This document shows positions 7,071 through 15,096 of a stretch of DNA of 64,000 bases, one piece after another. The stretch is from Luteimonas colneyensis (GTDB lineage Bacteria > Pseudomonadota > Gammaproteobacteria > Xanthomonadales > Xanthomonadaceae): NCBI RefSeq assembly GCF_014836665.1, contig NZ_JACSQJ010000006.1, positions 156,285-220,284 on the forward strand. The letters run 5' to 3'. The notes beneath the pieces were generated by a model that saw only the letters and a list, made by a program, of their open reading frames with translations, had not been told where the DNA came from and ran no database searches. Each line of letters opens with the position of its first letter. Positions within the stretch are counted from its first letter, which is position 1. The position numbers and the translations under genes were made by a program.

Positions 7071-9026
7071 CTACTGCGCGTATTCGCCGCCGCAGTTGCT
7101 GTCCTCGCCCGGGCCCAGCTCCAGCGTCGCCAGCAGGGCCGCCGGCGGGGTGATGCTGGCCAGCGTCAGCGCGATCGCGCCGCGCAGGCCGAGCCGCCCC
7201 ATGTCGGGACGGAAGCCCGGATCGCGGAAGCTGCCGTCGATCACCAGGGGCGAGCGCAGCGCCAGGATGCTGCGGTCCTTGGGCCGGGGCTTCAGCACCA
7301 GGTCCAGCTGCTCCTCGCCCAAATCCACCGTGCCCTCGCCGACGATGATGGTGTCCTCGGTGTCGAAGGCCAGGGCGCGGGTGGTCATGACCCCGTCCTG
7401 CACCGAGAAATCGCCGAAGGCGCAGCGGATCGCCACCTTGCGGTCCTTGCCGAGCAGGAACTTGATCGCCTCGAAGATGTCCAGGCCCGCCAGCTCCAGC
7501 AGCAGGTTGCTGACCTCGCCGCGGCCCATGCCGAGGCTGGCGTCGCCGTCGGCGGTGGCGAGCATGCGCGCCACGGAATTTCCGGTGCCGCCCAGGTCGA
7601 TGTCGCCGCTGATGCGGCCGATGGCGTCCTGCGCCAGTTCGGCGTCGGGGAACAGGCGGCCAAGCTCCAGGCCGCGCGCTCGGATCGCGGCATTGGTCCG
7701 GATCGTGTCCTGCCTGGCGTCCATGCGTACGGTCGAACGGATGCGGCCGCCCGACACGCCGAAGTCCAGCGGATCGAGCCTGAGCAGGCCGGCTTCGAGC
7801 ACGATGTGGACGTCCATGTCGTCCAGCGGCCACCCCGGCGCCTCGATGCGCCCGGCCTTCCAACGGACGTCGGCGTCCATGGTGCGGAGCTTGGCCAGGT
7901 CGTAGGGCGTGTCCGGAATCAGCTTGCCCTCGGCCGCGCGTTCGACCGCGTCGGCCTCGAGTTCGGCGTTGCCGGTTTCGTCGCCGCCGCTGTCCGGGGC
8001 GCCGCCGACGAAGCCGGCGAGGTCGTCGAGGTCGAGCAGCTTCGAACGCAGGTCGCCCTCGAACAGCAGGCGCTCGCGCCCGGTGGTGATCTTCGCGGTG
8101 CCGGCGAGGTCGCTGTCGCCGACCTTGCCGTTGAAGCCCTCGTAGCGCCAGACCGCGTCGTCGCGGACCAGGCGGCCGTCGAGCTCGTAGGCCGGCGTGT
8201 GCGGCAGCGCGATGCCGAGCAGCGGGTAGAGGTCTTCCAGGTCCTTGCCCGACAGCGCCATCTGGACGTCGAAGGCGGACAGGCCGAGGAGGCGCGTGAT
8301 CGCGCCGCGCGCGTGGGCGCGGGTGGCGCCGGCGGAGGCGCGCAGGTCGATGGCGTAGGGCGTCTCCGTCTCGCGCAGCGCAAGCGGAGACGCGACCGCG
8401 CCCGTGAGTTCGAACGGCTCGCCCTTCCAGTGGCCGTCGCCGTGCAGCGACAGCGGACGCAACGACGGGTCCTCGCTGTCCTCGCTGGCGACCGCGAGAT
8501 CCACGTCGGTCTGCTGGCCGGCGTCGATGAAGCGCAGCCTGCCGGCGTCGATCTGCAGGTGGTCGATGCGCGGCCCTTCGCCGTCGCCGGACATGCCTTC
8601 GAAGGTCCAGTTGCCGCCCTCGTCGCCGGTTTCCAGCAGCAGGTCGGGCCTGGCCAGGCGCAGTTCCGGAATGTGCACGCGGCCGGCCAGGAGCGGGAAT
8701 ACGCGGACGTGCAACTCCAGACGGTCGGTGGTCGCCATCTCCGGGCTGTCGGACCAGTCCGCGTTGCCGAGCGCGAGGCGGTCGGCGCGGACGATGGTGG
8801 TGCGGCCCAGGTCGACGTCGAGGTCGCCGCCGATGTCGAAGCTGCGGCCGGTGCGCGCCGAGACGATGCGTTCGATCGGGCCCTTGAACCAGTTCCAGTC
8901 CCACAGCAGCACCAGCACCAGCAGCGCGACCGCCGCAACGGCCGCGGCCGTCCGCCATGGATGGATCTGCATGGCCCGCAGCGCCTTGCCGCGCGGGCCG
9001 GCTGGGGACGTGGGCTCCGTCGGCAT
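7071..9026 (-). CDS. AsmA family inner-membrane-anchored protein
   Basis: 651 residues with one N-terminal membrane anchor (about 24-43) followed by a large periplasmic region of AsmA type. Seen are GRSFDIGGDLDVDLGRTTIV near the N-terminus and, toward the C-terminus, repeated beta-rich stretches with NLLLELAGLDIFEAIKFLLG and CAFGDFSVQDGVM, typical of AsmA. AsmA-like proteins are thought to help bridge phospholipids between inner and outer membranes or to affect outer-membrane assembly. The product ends in SNCGGEYAQ. It is convergent with the CBS gene, with 13 bases between the stops. The ATG at 9026 is followed by another at residue 19, so the exact start is open. Confidence 0.9.
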   Translation of the reverse strand: MPTEPTSPAGPRGKALRAMQIHPWRTAAAVAAVALLVLVLLWDWNWFKGPIERIVSARTGRSFDIGGDLDVDLGRTTIVRADRLALGNADWSDSPEMATTDRLELHVRVFPLLAGRVHIPELRLARPDLLLETGDEGGNWTFEGMSGDGEGPRIDHLQIDAGRLRFIDAGQQTDVDLAVASEDSEDPSLRPLSLHGDGHWKGEPFELTGAVASPLALRETETPYAIDLRASAGATRAHARGAITRLLGLSAFDVQMALSGKDLEDLYPLLGIALPHTPAYELDGRLVRDDAVWRYEGFNGKVGDSDLAGTAKITTGRERLLFEGDLRSKLLDLDDLAGFVGGAPDSGGDETGNAELEADAVERAAEGKLIPDTPYDLAKLRTMDADVRWKAGRIEAPGWPLDDMDVHIVLEAGLLRLDPLDFGVSGGRIRSTVRMDARQDTIRTNAAIRARGLELGRLFPDAELAQDAIGRISGDIDLGGTGNSVARMLATADGDASLGMGRGEVSNLLLELAGLDIFEAIKFLLGKDRKVAIRCAFGDFSVQDGVMTTRALAFDTEDTIIVGEGTVDLGEEQLDLVLKPRPKDRSILALRSPLVIDGSFRDPGFRPDMGRLGLRGAIALTLASITPPAALLATLELGPGEDSNCGGEYAQ

Positions 9027-9102
9027 GCGCCGGCTCCGGTGGAATGCGGAGGCCAGCCTCCCGCGAACGCGGTAAAACAGCAGTGAACGTGATGGCCGCC
9101 GT

Positions 9103-9741
9103 TCAGGCCGGCAGCGTGACCTGCGCCATCACCGCGACGTAGTGGCAGACGCTTCCGGCGATGCAGAACAGGTGCCAGATCGCATGCGAGTAGGGGATCG
9201 ACTCGCGGTGGTAGAAGACCGTGCCCAGCGTGTAGAACACGCCGCCGGCGATCAGCCAGCCGAAGGTCCAGGCATCGAGCGCGGCCAGCACCGGCTTGAT
9301 CGCCACCAGCACCAGCCAGCCCATCGCCACGTAGACCAGGGTCGACAGGCGCTTGAACCGCCCGGTGTAGAACAGCTTGAACACCACGCCGGCCAGCGCC
9401 AGCGTCCAGATGGCGGCGAACAGTCCCCAGCCCCAGGGGCCACGCAGTCCGATCAGGGTGAACGGCGTGTAGGTGCCCGCGATCAGCAGGTAGATCGCGC
9501 AGTGGTCGAAGACCTTCAGCCGGCCCTTGAGCACCGGATGCTGGAAGGCGTGGTACAGCGTCGATGCGAGGTAGAGCATGAGCAGGGTGATGCCGAACAC
9601 GATCGCCGCGCCCAGCTGCCAGCCATTGCCGAAGATCGCCGCCAGCGTCACCAGCACCGCCCCGCCGGCCAGTGCGGCCGTCGCGCCCAGCCCGTGCGTC
9701 AAGGCACTGGCCAGCTCCTCACGCTTCTCGCGCAGGCTCAT
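9103..9741 (-). CDS. Hemolysin III family (PAQR) membrane protein
   Basis: Seven-helix inner-membrane protein of the hemolysin III/TrhA/progestin-receptor-like family. The diagnostic residues are present: STLYHAF in helix 2, FDHCAIYLLIAGTYTPF in helix 3, and HAIWHLFCIAG in helix 7, where the conserved histidines and Asp form a metal site in the family. The bacterial role is poorly defined; links to membrane fluidity and fatty-acid metabolism have been proposed. The start at 9741 (MSLREKREELASALTHG, 212 residues) fits family length. An in-frame ATG at 9783 would add 14 non-conserved residues, and neither has a strong ribosome site. Confidence 0.9.
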   Translation of the reverse strand: MSLREKREELASALTHGLGATAALAGGAVLVTLAAIFGNGWQLGAAIVFGITLLMLYLASTLYHAFQHPVLKGRLKVFDHCAIYLLIAGTYTPFTLIGLRGPWGWGLFAAIWTLALAGVVFKLFYTGRFKRLSTLVYVAMGWLVLVAIKPVLAALDAWTFGWLIAGGVFYTLGTVFYHRESIPYSHAIWHLFCIAGSVCHYVAVMAQVTLPA

Positions 9742-9817
9742 CGCGGTCACGGTGGAATCCCGGGGGGAGGACGCCCCGATCATGCCATACGCGGGCGTTC
9801 CCGCGGCCGAAGCGTCA

Positions 9818-11422
9818 TCATCCCGCCGGGCGGGTGTGCGCGGCCTCGCGGGTGGCGTCGAAGCGGACGTCGGGCCAGCGCTCCTGCGCGAGCTGCAGGT
9901 TGACGCGGCTCGGCGCGAGGTAGACGAGTTCGCCGGCGGCGTCGAGGCCGAGGTTCATCGCGTTCTTCTCGCGGAACTCCTCGAGCTTCTTCTCGCTGTC
10001 GCAGCGGATCCAGCGCGTGGTGGAGACGCCGACCGGTTCGAAGATCGCGTCCACGCCGTACTCGGCCTTGAGGCGGTAGGCGGCGACGTCGAACTGCAGC
10101 ACGCCGACCGCGCCCAGGATCAGGTCGTTGGACATCAGCGGGCGGAAGAACTGGGTGGCGCCTTCCTCGCTCAGCTGTTCCAGGCCCTTCTGCAGCTGCT
10201 TGAGCTTCAGCGGGTCGCGCAGGCGCGCGCGGCGGAACAGTTCGGGCGCGAAGTTCGGGATGCCGGTGAAGGTGAACTGCTCGCCCTCGGTGAAGGTGTC
10301 GCCGATCGAGATCGTGCCGTGGTTGTGGATGCCGATCACGTCGCCCGGATACGCCTCGGCGGCGATCTCGCGGTCGCTGGCCATGAAGGTCAGCGCGTTG
10401 GCGAGCTTCATCTCCTTGCCCGTGCGCACGTGGAAGGCCTTCATGCCGGCCTCGAAGCGACCCGAGCACACGCGCATGAAGGCGACGCGGTCGCGGTGCT
10501 GCGGGTCCATGTTGGCCTGGATCTTGAACACGAAGCCGCTGAGCCTGGGTTCGTCGGCGGCGACCACGCGCCCGGTGGTCTCGCGCGACTGCGGCGAGGG
10601 CGCGTGCCTGACGAAGAAGTCGAGCAGCGGCTGCACGCCGAAGTTGTTCACCGCCGAGCCGAAGAACACCGGCGTCTGCCGCCCCGCGCGGTACTCGTCG
10701 AGGTCGAAGGAATGGCTCGCGCCCTGCACCAGCTCCAGCTCGTCGCGCAGCTCGGACAGCATCTGCGCGCCGATGCGGGCCTCGAGCTGCGGATCGTCGA
10801 TCGAGGCGAAGATCGTCGAATCCTGGCGGGTGAAGTTGCGGCCTTGCTCGTACAGGTGCACTTCGCCGCTGACCAGGTGCACCACGCCCTTCAGGCGCTT
10901 GCCCATGCCGATCGGCCAGGTGACCGGCGCGCACTGGATGCCGAGCACCGTCTCGACTTCGTCCAGCAGCTCGATCGGGTCCTTGCCCTCGCGATCGAGC
11001 TTGTTGATGAAGGTCATGATCGGCGTGTCGCGCATGCGGCACACCTCCATGAGCTTGATCGTGCGTTCCTCGACGCCCTTGGCCACGTCGATCACCATCA
11101 GCGCGCTGTCCACCGCGGTCAGCACGCGGTAGGTGTCCTCGCCGAAGTCGGCGTGGCCGGGGGTGTCGAGCAGGTTGACGATGTGGTCGCCGTAGGGGAA
11201 CTGCATCACCGAGCTGGTGACCGAGATGCCGCGCTCCTGCTCGAGCTTCATCCAGTCGGACGTGGCATGGCGTGCGGCCTTGCGGCCCTTGACCGAGCCG
11301 GCCATCTGGATCGCGCCGCCGAACAGCAGCAGCTTCTCGGTGAGCGTGGTCTTGCCGGCGTCGGGGTGCGAAATGATCGCGAAGGTACGGCGGCGGCGGG
11401 CTTCGGCGGCAACGTCGGGCAT
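9818..11422 (-). CDS. prfC: Peptide chain release factor 3
   Basis: GTPase that removes RF1/RF2 from the ribosome after termination. The 534-residue product is of normal length. G-domain motifs are visible: [15 protein letters not shown] (G1), ERGISVTSS (G2 region), DTPGHADF (G3) and NKLD (G4), followed by the RF3-specific C-terminal domain ([24 protein letters not shown] in the usual place). The ATG at 11422 starts [23 protein letters not shown], the conserved RF3 N-terminus; 34 upstream in-frame codons are proline-rich and not family-like. TATAAT lies 49 bases upstream. Confidence 0.96.
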   Translation of the reverse strand: MPDVAAEARRRRTFAIISHPDAGKTTLTEKLLLFGGAIQMAGSVKGRKAARHATSDWMKLEQERGISVTSSVMQFPYGDHIVNLLDTPGHADFGEDTYRVLTAVDSALMVIDVAKGVEERTIKLMEVCRMRDTPIMTFINKLDREGKDPIELLDEVETVLGIQCAPVTWPIGMGKRLKGVVHLVSGEVHLYEQGRNFTRQDSTIFASIDDPQLEARIGAQMLSELRDELELVQGASHSFDLDEYRAGRQTPVFFGSAVNNFGVQPLLDFFVRHAPSPQSRETTGRVVAADEPRLSGFVFKIQANMDPQHRDRVAFMRVCSGRFEAGMKAFHVRTGKEMKLANALTFMASDREIAAEAYPGDVIGIHNHGTISIGDTFTEGEQFTFTGIPNFAPELFRRARLRDPLKLKQLQKGLEQLSEEGATQFFRPLMSNDLILGAVGVLQFDVAAYRLKAEYGVDAIFEPVGVSTTRWIRCDSEKKLEEFREKNAMNLGLDAAGELVYLAPSRVNLQLAQERWPDVRFDATREAAHTRPAG

Positions 11423-11470
11423 GGGGGTACCCGCCGCTTCTGGCGCCGGGACTGTACGGGGAAGCCTGGG

Positions 11471-11476
11471 ATTATA
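11471..11476 (-). promoter_or_regulatory. Candidate -10 box of prfC
   Basis: The minus strand reads a perfect TATAAT in an otherwise GC-rich stretch, 49 bases before the prfC ATG. No good -35 is visible at 16-18 bases upstream, so either the -35 is weak or the match is chance. Confidence 0.4.
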
Positions 11477-11516
11477 CGGGGGGCTGTGGGGCTGCGCTGG
11501 GCGTGGGGGCGGGCGT

Positions 11517-11730
11517 TTTACCACGGATGACGCGGATCACGCGGATTTGCGCGGATCAAGCCAAGGCGAAGGTTGCCTCACGCTACGTCCCCCTCCAGTC
11601 CCGCGACCCTGCGGCAAAGAGACCTCGTCCGGATCCGCGCAGATCCGCGTCGATCCGCGGCCAGGAAAGCTTTTCCTCTCTTCTGCTTTATCCGTGTAAA
11701 TCCGCGTCATCCGCGTAAATCCGTGGCAAA
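11517..11730. repeat. 214-bp intergenic element with inverted CACGGAT-type termini
   Basis: The left end TTTACCACGGATGACGCGGAT is mirrored by the right end (ATCCGCGTCATCCGCGTAAATCCGTGGCAAA on the plus strand, 11700-11730). Inside each end the 8-9 base unit (A/G)CGCGGAT recurs: 11530-11556 on the left and, inverted, 11632-11658 and 11691-11723 on the right. A non-repetitive core (about 11560-11630) separates them. It fills most of the 318-base gap between prfC and the M23 peptidase. CCACGGATTTACACGGAT-like elements are scattered in many bacterial genomes. No long ORF is present, so it would be non-autonomous if mobile. Confidence 0.75.
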
Positions 11731-11740
11731 GCGCCTGCTC

Positions 11741-12583
11741 TTACTCCACGCCCGCCCCAGCCTCGCTGAAACGCAGGATCCCGCCGGGGCCGAACATGCG
11801 GAAGGGGATCGAGGCCAGGCGCAGGCCGCGGTTGGCCTGGATGGCGAAGTGCAGGTGCGGGCCGCCGCTGTAGCCGGTGTTGCCCGAGGTGCCGATGCGC
11901 TGGCCGCGGCGCACGCGCTCGCCCGCGGCGACGCCGGTGCCGCCCGGGGCGAGGTGGGCGTAGAGGGCCATGGTGCCGTCGTCGTGGAGGATGCGGATGA
12001 AGTTGGCGCGGGCGGTGTCGTCGGTGGAGTGCAGTCCGCCGCCGGCGAAGCGGGCCTCGGCCTGCATCACCACGCCGTCGCGCGCCGCCAGCACGGGCGT
12101 GCCCTCTGGCACGGCGAAGTCGACGGCATGGCGGTTCTCGTCGTCGCGGTGGCTGAAGGCGCCGCCCCAGCCCTGGCCGATGCGCAGCACGTGCGTTCCC
12201 AGCGGCCAGGCGTACTCCACGTCGAGCGGACGCGCGCCGGGATGTCCCGGGACGACCTCGAGCACGAGTTGCGCATCGGCGCGCTGGATGCGGCTGACCA
12301 GCACCCGCCCGCGGGCCGACACGGTGGCGCGCGCGGGCAGCGCCGGCTGCGCCGGGGGCGCGGAGCCGATGGAACGCAGCACCACTTCGATCGGACCCGA
12401 CAGCAGGTTTTCCGCCCAGGCTTCAGGGCCCTGCCCGCGGTCGATGATGTCCAGCCGCGCCAGCGGTGCCGGGCCGTCGTCCGCTGCGAGGGCGGGCGAC
12501 GCGACCGCCAGCGCCGCGACGGTGATCGCCACCGCCAGGGCGAAACCGGCTGACCGCACCCTGAGGAGAGGACGGGCACGCAT
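11741..12583 (-). CDS. Secreted M23-family metallopeptidase
   Basis: LytM/lysostaphin-type peptidoglycan endopeptidase candidate, exported by a signal peptide (about residues 1-33, SPALA|AD). The C-terminal half carries the peptidase domain: NRHAVDFAVPEGTPVLAARDG (metal-binding His and Asp region), YAHLAP, RGQRIGTSGNTGYSGGPHLHFAI (second metal site HLH). The first motif is HAVD rather than the common HxxxD, as in the AVDF subgroup of M23, so catalysis is likely but not certain. It starts three bases after the stop of the phytase-like gene, so the two form an operon. Confidence 0.88.
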   Translation of the reverse strand: MRARPLLRVRSAGFALAVAITVAALAVASPALAADDGPAPLARLDIIDRGQGPEAWAENLLSGPIEVVLRSIGSAPPAQPALPARATVSARGRVLVSRIQRADAQLVLEVVPGHPGARPLDVEYAWPLGTHVLRIGQGWGGAFSHRDDENRHAVDFAVPEGTPVLAARDGVVMQAEARFAGGGLHSTDDTARANFIRILHDDGTMALYAHLAPGGTGVAAGERVRRGQRIGTSGNTGYSGGPHLHFAIQANRGLRLASIPFRMFGPGGILRFSEAGAGVE

Positions 12584-12586
12584 GGA

Positions 12587-13678
12587 TCAGTCCGCGCAGG
12601 CGGGATCCAGGTCCAACTGCCTGGCGATGTCGCGCAGATCGAAGGCGGACACCGCGCGGTCGTCGTGCACTGCGTACAGCACGCCGCCGGGGAAGCGCGG
12701 CGTGGCCGCGGCATGCAGGGCGATGCCGTCGGTGTTCGCGGTCACCGCGCCATGGAAGCTGCCGGCGGGGGCGAGCGTTTCACGGTCGAAGAGGTGGAAC
12801 CAGGTCAGCGGCGCCTGCTGGTCCACCGCCAGCCAGTAGCCGCTGCGCGCGCCGCAGGCCCAGAGCACCACGCCCTCGGCCTCGCCGGCGAAGGTGCCCT
12901 CGGGCAGGCTGCGGCCGCTCCAGCCGCCGTCGAAGCCGTAGACATGCAGGTTGGAGGGGCTGGTACGGTCCTCCTCGGCCACGAGCAGGCGGTCGTGGAC
13001 CGGGTCGCCGGCGATCGATTCGACCATGTTCAGCCGCGCCGGGCCGTCGGTCTCGCCGAAGGAGCCGGCGTAGGCGGCGTCGAGATGGCCCTGGTCGTCG
13101 AAGCGCAGGCGGTAGCGGCGAACGCGCTGGGCGAGCTCCTCCGCCGGCGGGACCACGTCATGGCGTTCGCCGTACATGAAGCTGTCGGTGACGAAGGCCT
13201 CGAGTTCGCGCGGCGCGGATTCGCGCAGCCAGATGCCGTAGGGCGCGCGCAGCTCGTCGCCGCCGAAGGACGCCTGGGGCCTGAGGTCGGGCAGCGACAG
13301 CAGCTGCACGCGCGGCGTGTCGCGCTCGACCACGAACAGCACGTCGCCGGACACGGCCAGGCCGTTGGGCCGGGTGAACTCGCCCGGCGCCTTGCCGCGC
13401 GCGCCGACCGTGCGCAGCGGCGCGCCGCTGTCGCCATCGAACAGCGCCAGGCGGTGGGTCGACTTGCCCGTGGCCAGCAGGAGGGTGCCGCCGTCGCCGT
13501 CTGCCCAGGTGGCGATCGAATCGAGTTCTTCGTCCGGAAGCTCGGGGGAGACCCAGGCCTCGGCCACCAGGTTCGAAGCCGGGACGGTGGTGGAAGGAGG
13601 GGAGGACGCGGGCAGGAAGGTGCTGGCGCAGCCGGCGACGGCCAGGGCGAGCGCCGCTGCAAGGATGGATTTCGACAT
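12587..13678 (-). CDS. Phytase-like beta-propeller lipoprotein
   Basis: 363 residues. The N-terminus MSKSILAAALALAVAGC is a lipoprotein signal with lipobox AVAGC (lipidated Cys at about 17), so membrane-anchored. The rest repeats propeller-blade patterns: ATWADGDGGTLLLATGKSTHRLALF, TRPNGLAVSGDVLFVVERD, AEGVVLWACGARSGYWLAVDQQ and TDGIALH, which resemble the beta-propeller phytase family, where acidic residues bind calcium and phytate. Phytate hydrolysis is plausible but not proved; it may only share the fold. A -10-like CATAAT sits six bases before the ATG at 13678, which hints at a leaderless message. It is followed by the M23 peptidase gene. Confidence 0.8.
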   Translation of the reverse strand: MSKSILAAALALAVAGCASTFLPASSPPSTTVPASNLVAEAWVSPELPDEELDSIATWADGDGGTLLLATGKSTHRLALFDGDSGAPLRTVGARGKAPGEFTRPNGLAVSGDVLFVVERDTPRVQLLSLPDLRPQASFGGDELRAPYGIWLRESAPRELEAFVTDSFMYGERHDVVPPAEELAQRVRRYRLRFDDQGHLDAAYAGSFGETDGPARLNMVESIAGDPVHDRLLVAEEDRTSPSNLHVYGFDGGWSGRSLPEGTFAGEAEGVVLWACGARSGYWLAVDQQAPLTWFHLFDRETLAPAGSFHGAVTANTDGIALHAAATPRFPGGVLYAVHDDRAVSAFDLRDIARQLDLDPACAD

Positions 13679-13745
13679 GCGCCGATTATGCGGCCGCGGG
13701 CGCGTCCGCGGGAGGTCGGCGGGCGCCCGTGGCGCCGGGAACTGA

Positions 13746-13775
13746 TCAATCGCTTCATCCGGATAAAGCGATTGA
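13746..13775. promoter_or_regulatory. 30-bp near-perfect palindrome, candidate operator of the met operon
   Basis: Arms of 15 bp meet at the centre CC|GG (13760/13761); 14 of 15 base pairs match. The core reads CGCTTCATCCGGATAAAGCG. The right arm runs into TTGACA (13772-13777), the -35 of the met operon promoter, so a protein bound here would compete with RNA polymerase. A methionine-pathway repressor (for example an ArsR-family SahR-type regulator) is the natural candidate; its identity is inference. Confidence 0.6.
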
Positions 13776-13800
13776 CAATTGCTGCGGGCGCTGCCAACCT
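13772..13800 (+). promoter_or_regulatory. Candidate promoter of the met operon
   Basis: Consensus -35 TTGACA (13772-13777), a 17-base spacer, then CAACCT (13795-13800) as a weak -10. The start point would be near 13807, just before the SAM-I aptamer begins, which supports the placement despite the poor -10. Confidence 0.5.
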
Positions 13801-13811
13801 GCACGCCATCC

Positions 13812-13932
13812 ATCGAGACCGGCCGAGGGACAGGCCCGACGACGCCGGGGCAACTGGATGGGGCGCAAGCCCCGTTCGCTGTGCCAAGTCCTGCGGGGAC
13901 CTGTGTGTCCACCGGAAGATGGCCGAGGACCG
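13812..13932 (+). ncRNA. SAM-I (S-box) riboswitch
   Basis: S-adenosylmethionine-sensing leader. The conserved core is readable in order: GAGGGACAGGCCCGACGA (13825 on), CCGGGGCAAC, a P3 hairpin GGGGC-GCAA-GCCCC, then GTGCCAAGTCCTGC, and GGAAGATGGCCGAGG closing P1 (CGGCC 13820-13824 with GGCCG 13921-13925). This is the family consensus (GAGGGA-CUGGCCC-CCGGCAACC-GUGCCAAUUCCUGC-GAUGA). It precedes metX-metB-hom, as expected. Downstream hairpins lie at 13929-13944 and 13952-13974. Confidence 0.92.
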
Positions 13933-13974
13933 CCACGTGGCGGTTCCCGTCGCGTCGCCGCCGTCGGGCGACGC
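13929..13974 (+). promoter_or_regulatory. Hairpins in the riboswitch expression platform
   Basis: ACCGCCACGTGGCGGT (13929-13944) is a perfect 16-base palindrome starting inside the P1 3' strand region. A second stem pairs GCGTCGCC (13952-13959) with GGCGACGC (13967-13974). No T-run follows, so control by a Rho-independent terminator is not evident; translation control or Rho are alternatives. GAGGA (13925-13929) can also pair with TCCTC near 14013-14020, close to the metX start. Confidence 0.5.
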
Positions 13975-14031
13975 CCATCGCACCGGCATGCCCCGCGGCA
14001 TCGATGGCCTTGTCCTCCTCCGGATATCGCC

Positions 14032-15096
14032 ATGAGCCTCGAAGACCGCGCCCTCTCCGCCACCGTGTTCCCGTCCGCATGCGACCCGCAGGCCGGCGCC
14101 GCGGTGCCGCCTTCCATCGCCGTGCCCGCCAGCGGCGGCCATCCCGCCGTGCGCGGTCACGTCGACGTGGTGCTGCCCATGCACCATGCCGGCCGCCGCC
14201 CGCTGCGCCTGGCCTACGAGCTCGCAGGCCCCGAAGGCGCACCGGTCGTGCTGGTGTCCGGCGGCATCTCCGCCAGTCGCCACCTGGCAGCCAGCGCGAC
14301 GTTCCCGGAGCGTGGCTGGGCCGGGGCCGTGGTCGGGAAAGGCCGCGCGCTGGACCCGGCACGCCTGCGCCTGCTGGCCTTCGACCACGTCGGCGCCGAC
14401 GGCGGTCTCGACGCGGTGATCGACACCACCGACCAGGCTGATGCCGCGGCGGTGCTGCTCGATGCCCTGGGCATCGCGCGGCTGCGCGCGTTCGTCGGCT
14501 ATTCCTACGGCGCCGCGGTCGCGCTGCAGTTCGCGGCGCGGCACGGCACGCGGCTGGAGCGGCTGGTGGCGGTGAGCGGCGCGCATCGTGCCCATCCCTG
14601 GGCGGCGGCGTGGCGTGCCCTGCAGCGCCGCGCGGTGGCGCTGGGCGAACTGCAGTGCGCGGACGGCCAGGGCCTGGCGTTGGCGCGGCAGTTCGCGATG
14701 CTCGGTTACCGCAGCGGCGATGGCTTCGCCGAGCGCTTCGACGCGCCGCCCGAGGTGGTGAACGGCCGCGTCCGCGTGGCCGCCGAGGACTATCTCGACG
14801 CCGCCGGCGCGCGCTTCGTGGCGAAGACGCCGGTGGTGGCATGGCAGCGGCTGTCGGAGTCGCTGGACGTCCACCGCGTCGATCCGGCCGCCATCGACGT
14901 GCCGGCCACCGTGGTCGCGGTGGAAGGCGATCCGCTGGTGCCGCTGTCCGAGGCGGTGGCCCTGGTCGAAGGCCTGGCCGGACCCGCCAGGCTGCGCGTC
15001 CTGCGCTCGCCGCACGGCCACGATGCCTTCCTCAAGGACGACGGCCGCTTCGACACAATCCTGCGCGATGCCCTGGCGACGGAGGTGTCGGCATGA
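14032..15096 (+). CDS. metX: Homoserine O-acyltransferase (O-succinyltransferase type in Xanthomonads)
   Basis: Alpha/beta-hydrolase enzyme that activates homoserine for methionine synthesis. The 354-residue product has the nucleophile elbow FVGYSYGA (Ser158), the acid at VEGDPLVP (Asp300) and the base at SPHGHDAF (His330). Related Xanthomonad proteins are described as using succinyl-CoA, so O-succinylhomoserine is the likely product, consistent with the metB-like gene next door. The ATG at 14032 lacks a Shine-Dalgarno and is preceded by the pyrimidine-rich TCCTCCTCC. First gene of the SAM-riboswitch operon; overlaps metB by ATGA. Confidence 0.9.
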   Translation: MSLEDRALSATVFPSACDPQAGAAVPPSIAVPASGGHPAVRGHVDVVLPMHHAGRRPLRLAYELAGPEGAPVVLVSGGISASRHLAASATFPERGWAGAVVGKGRALDPARLRLLAFDHVGADGGLDAVIDTTDQADAAAVLLDALGIARLRAFVGYSYGAAVALQFAARHGTRLERLVAVSGAHRAHPWAAAWRALQRRAVALGELQCADGQGLALARQFAMLGYRSGDGFAERFDAPPEVVNGRVRVAAEDYLDAAGARFVAKTPVVAWQRLSESLDVHRVDPAAIDVPATVVAVEGDPLVPLSEAVALVEGLAGPARLRVLRSPHGHDAFLKDDGRFDTILRDALATEVSA

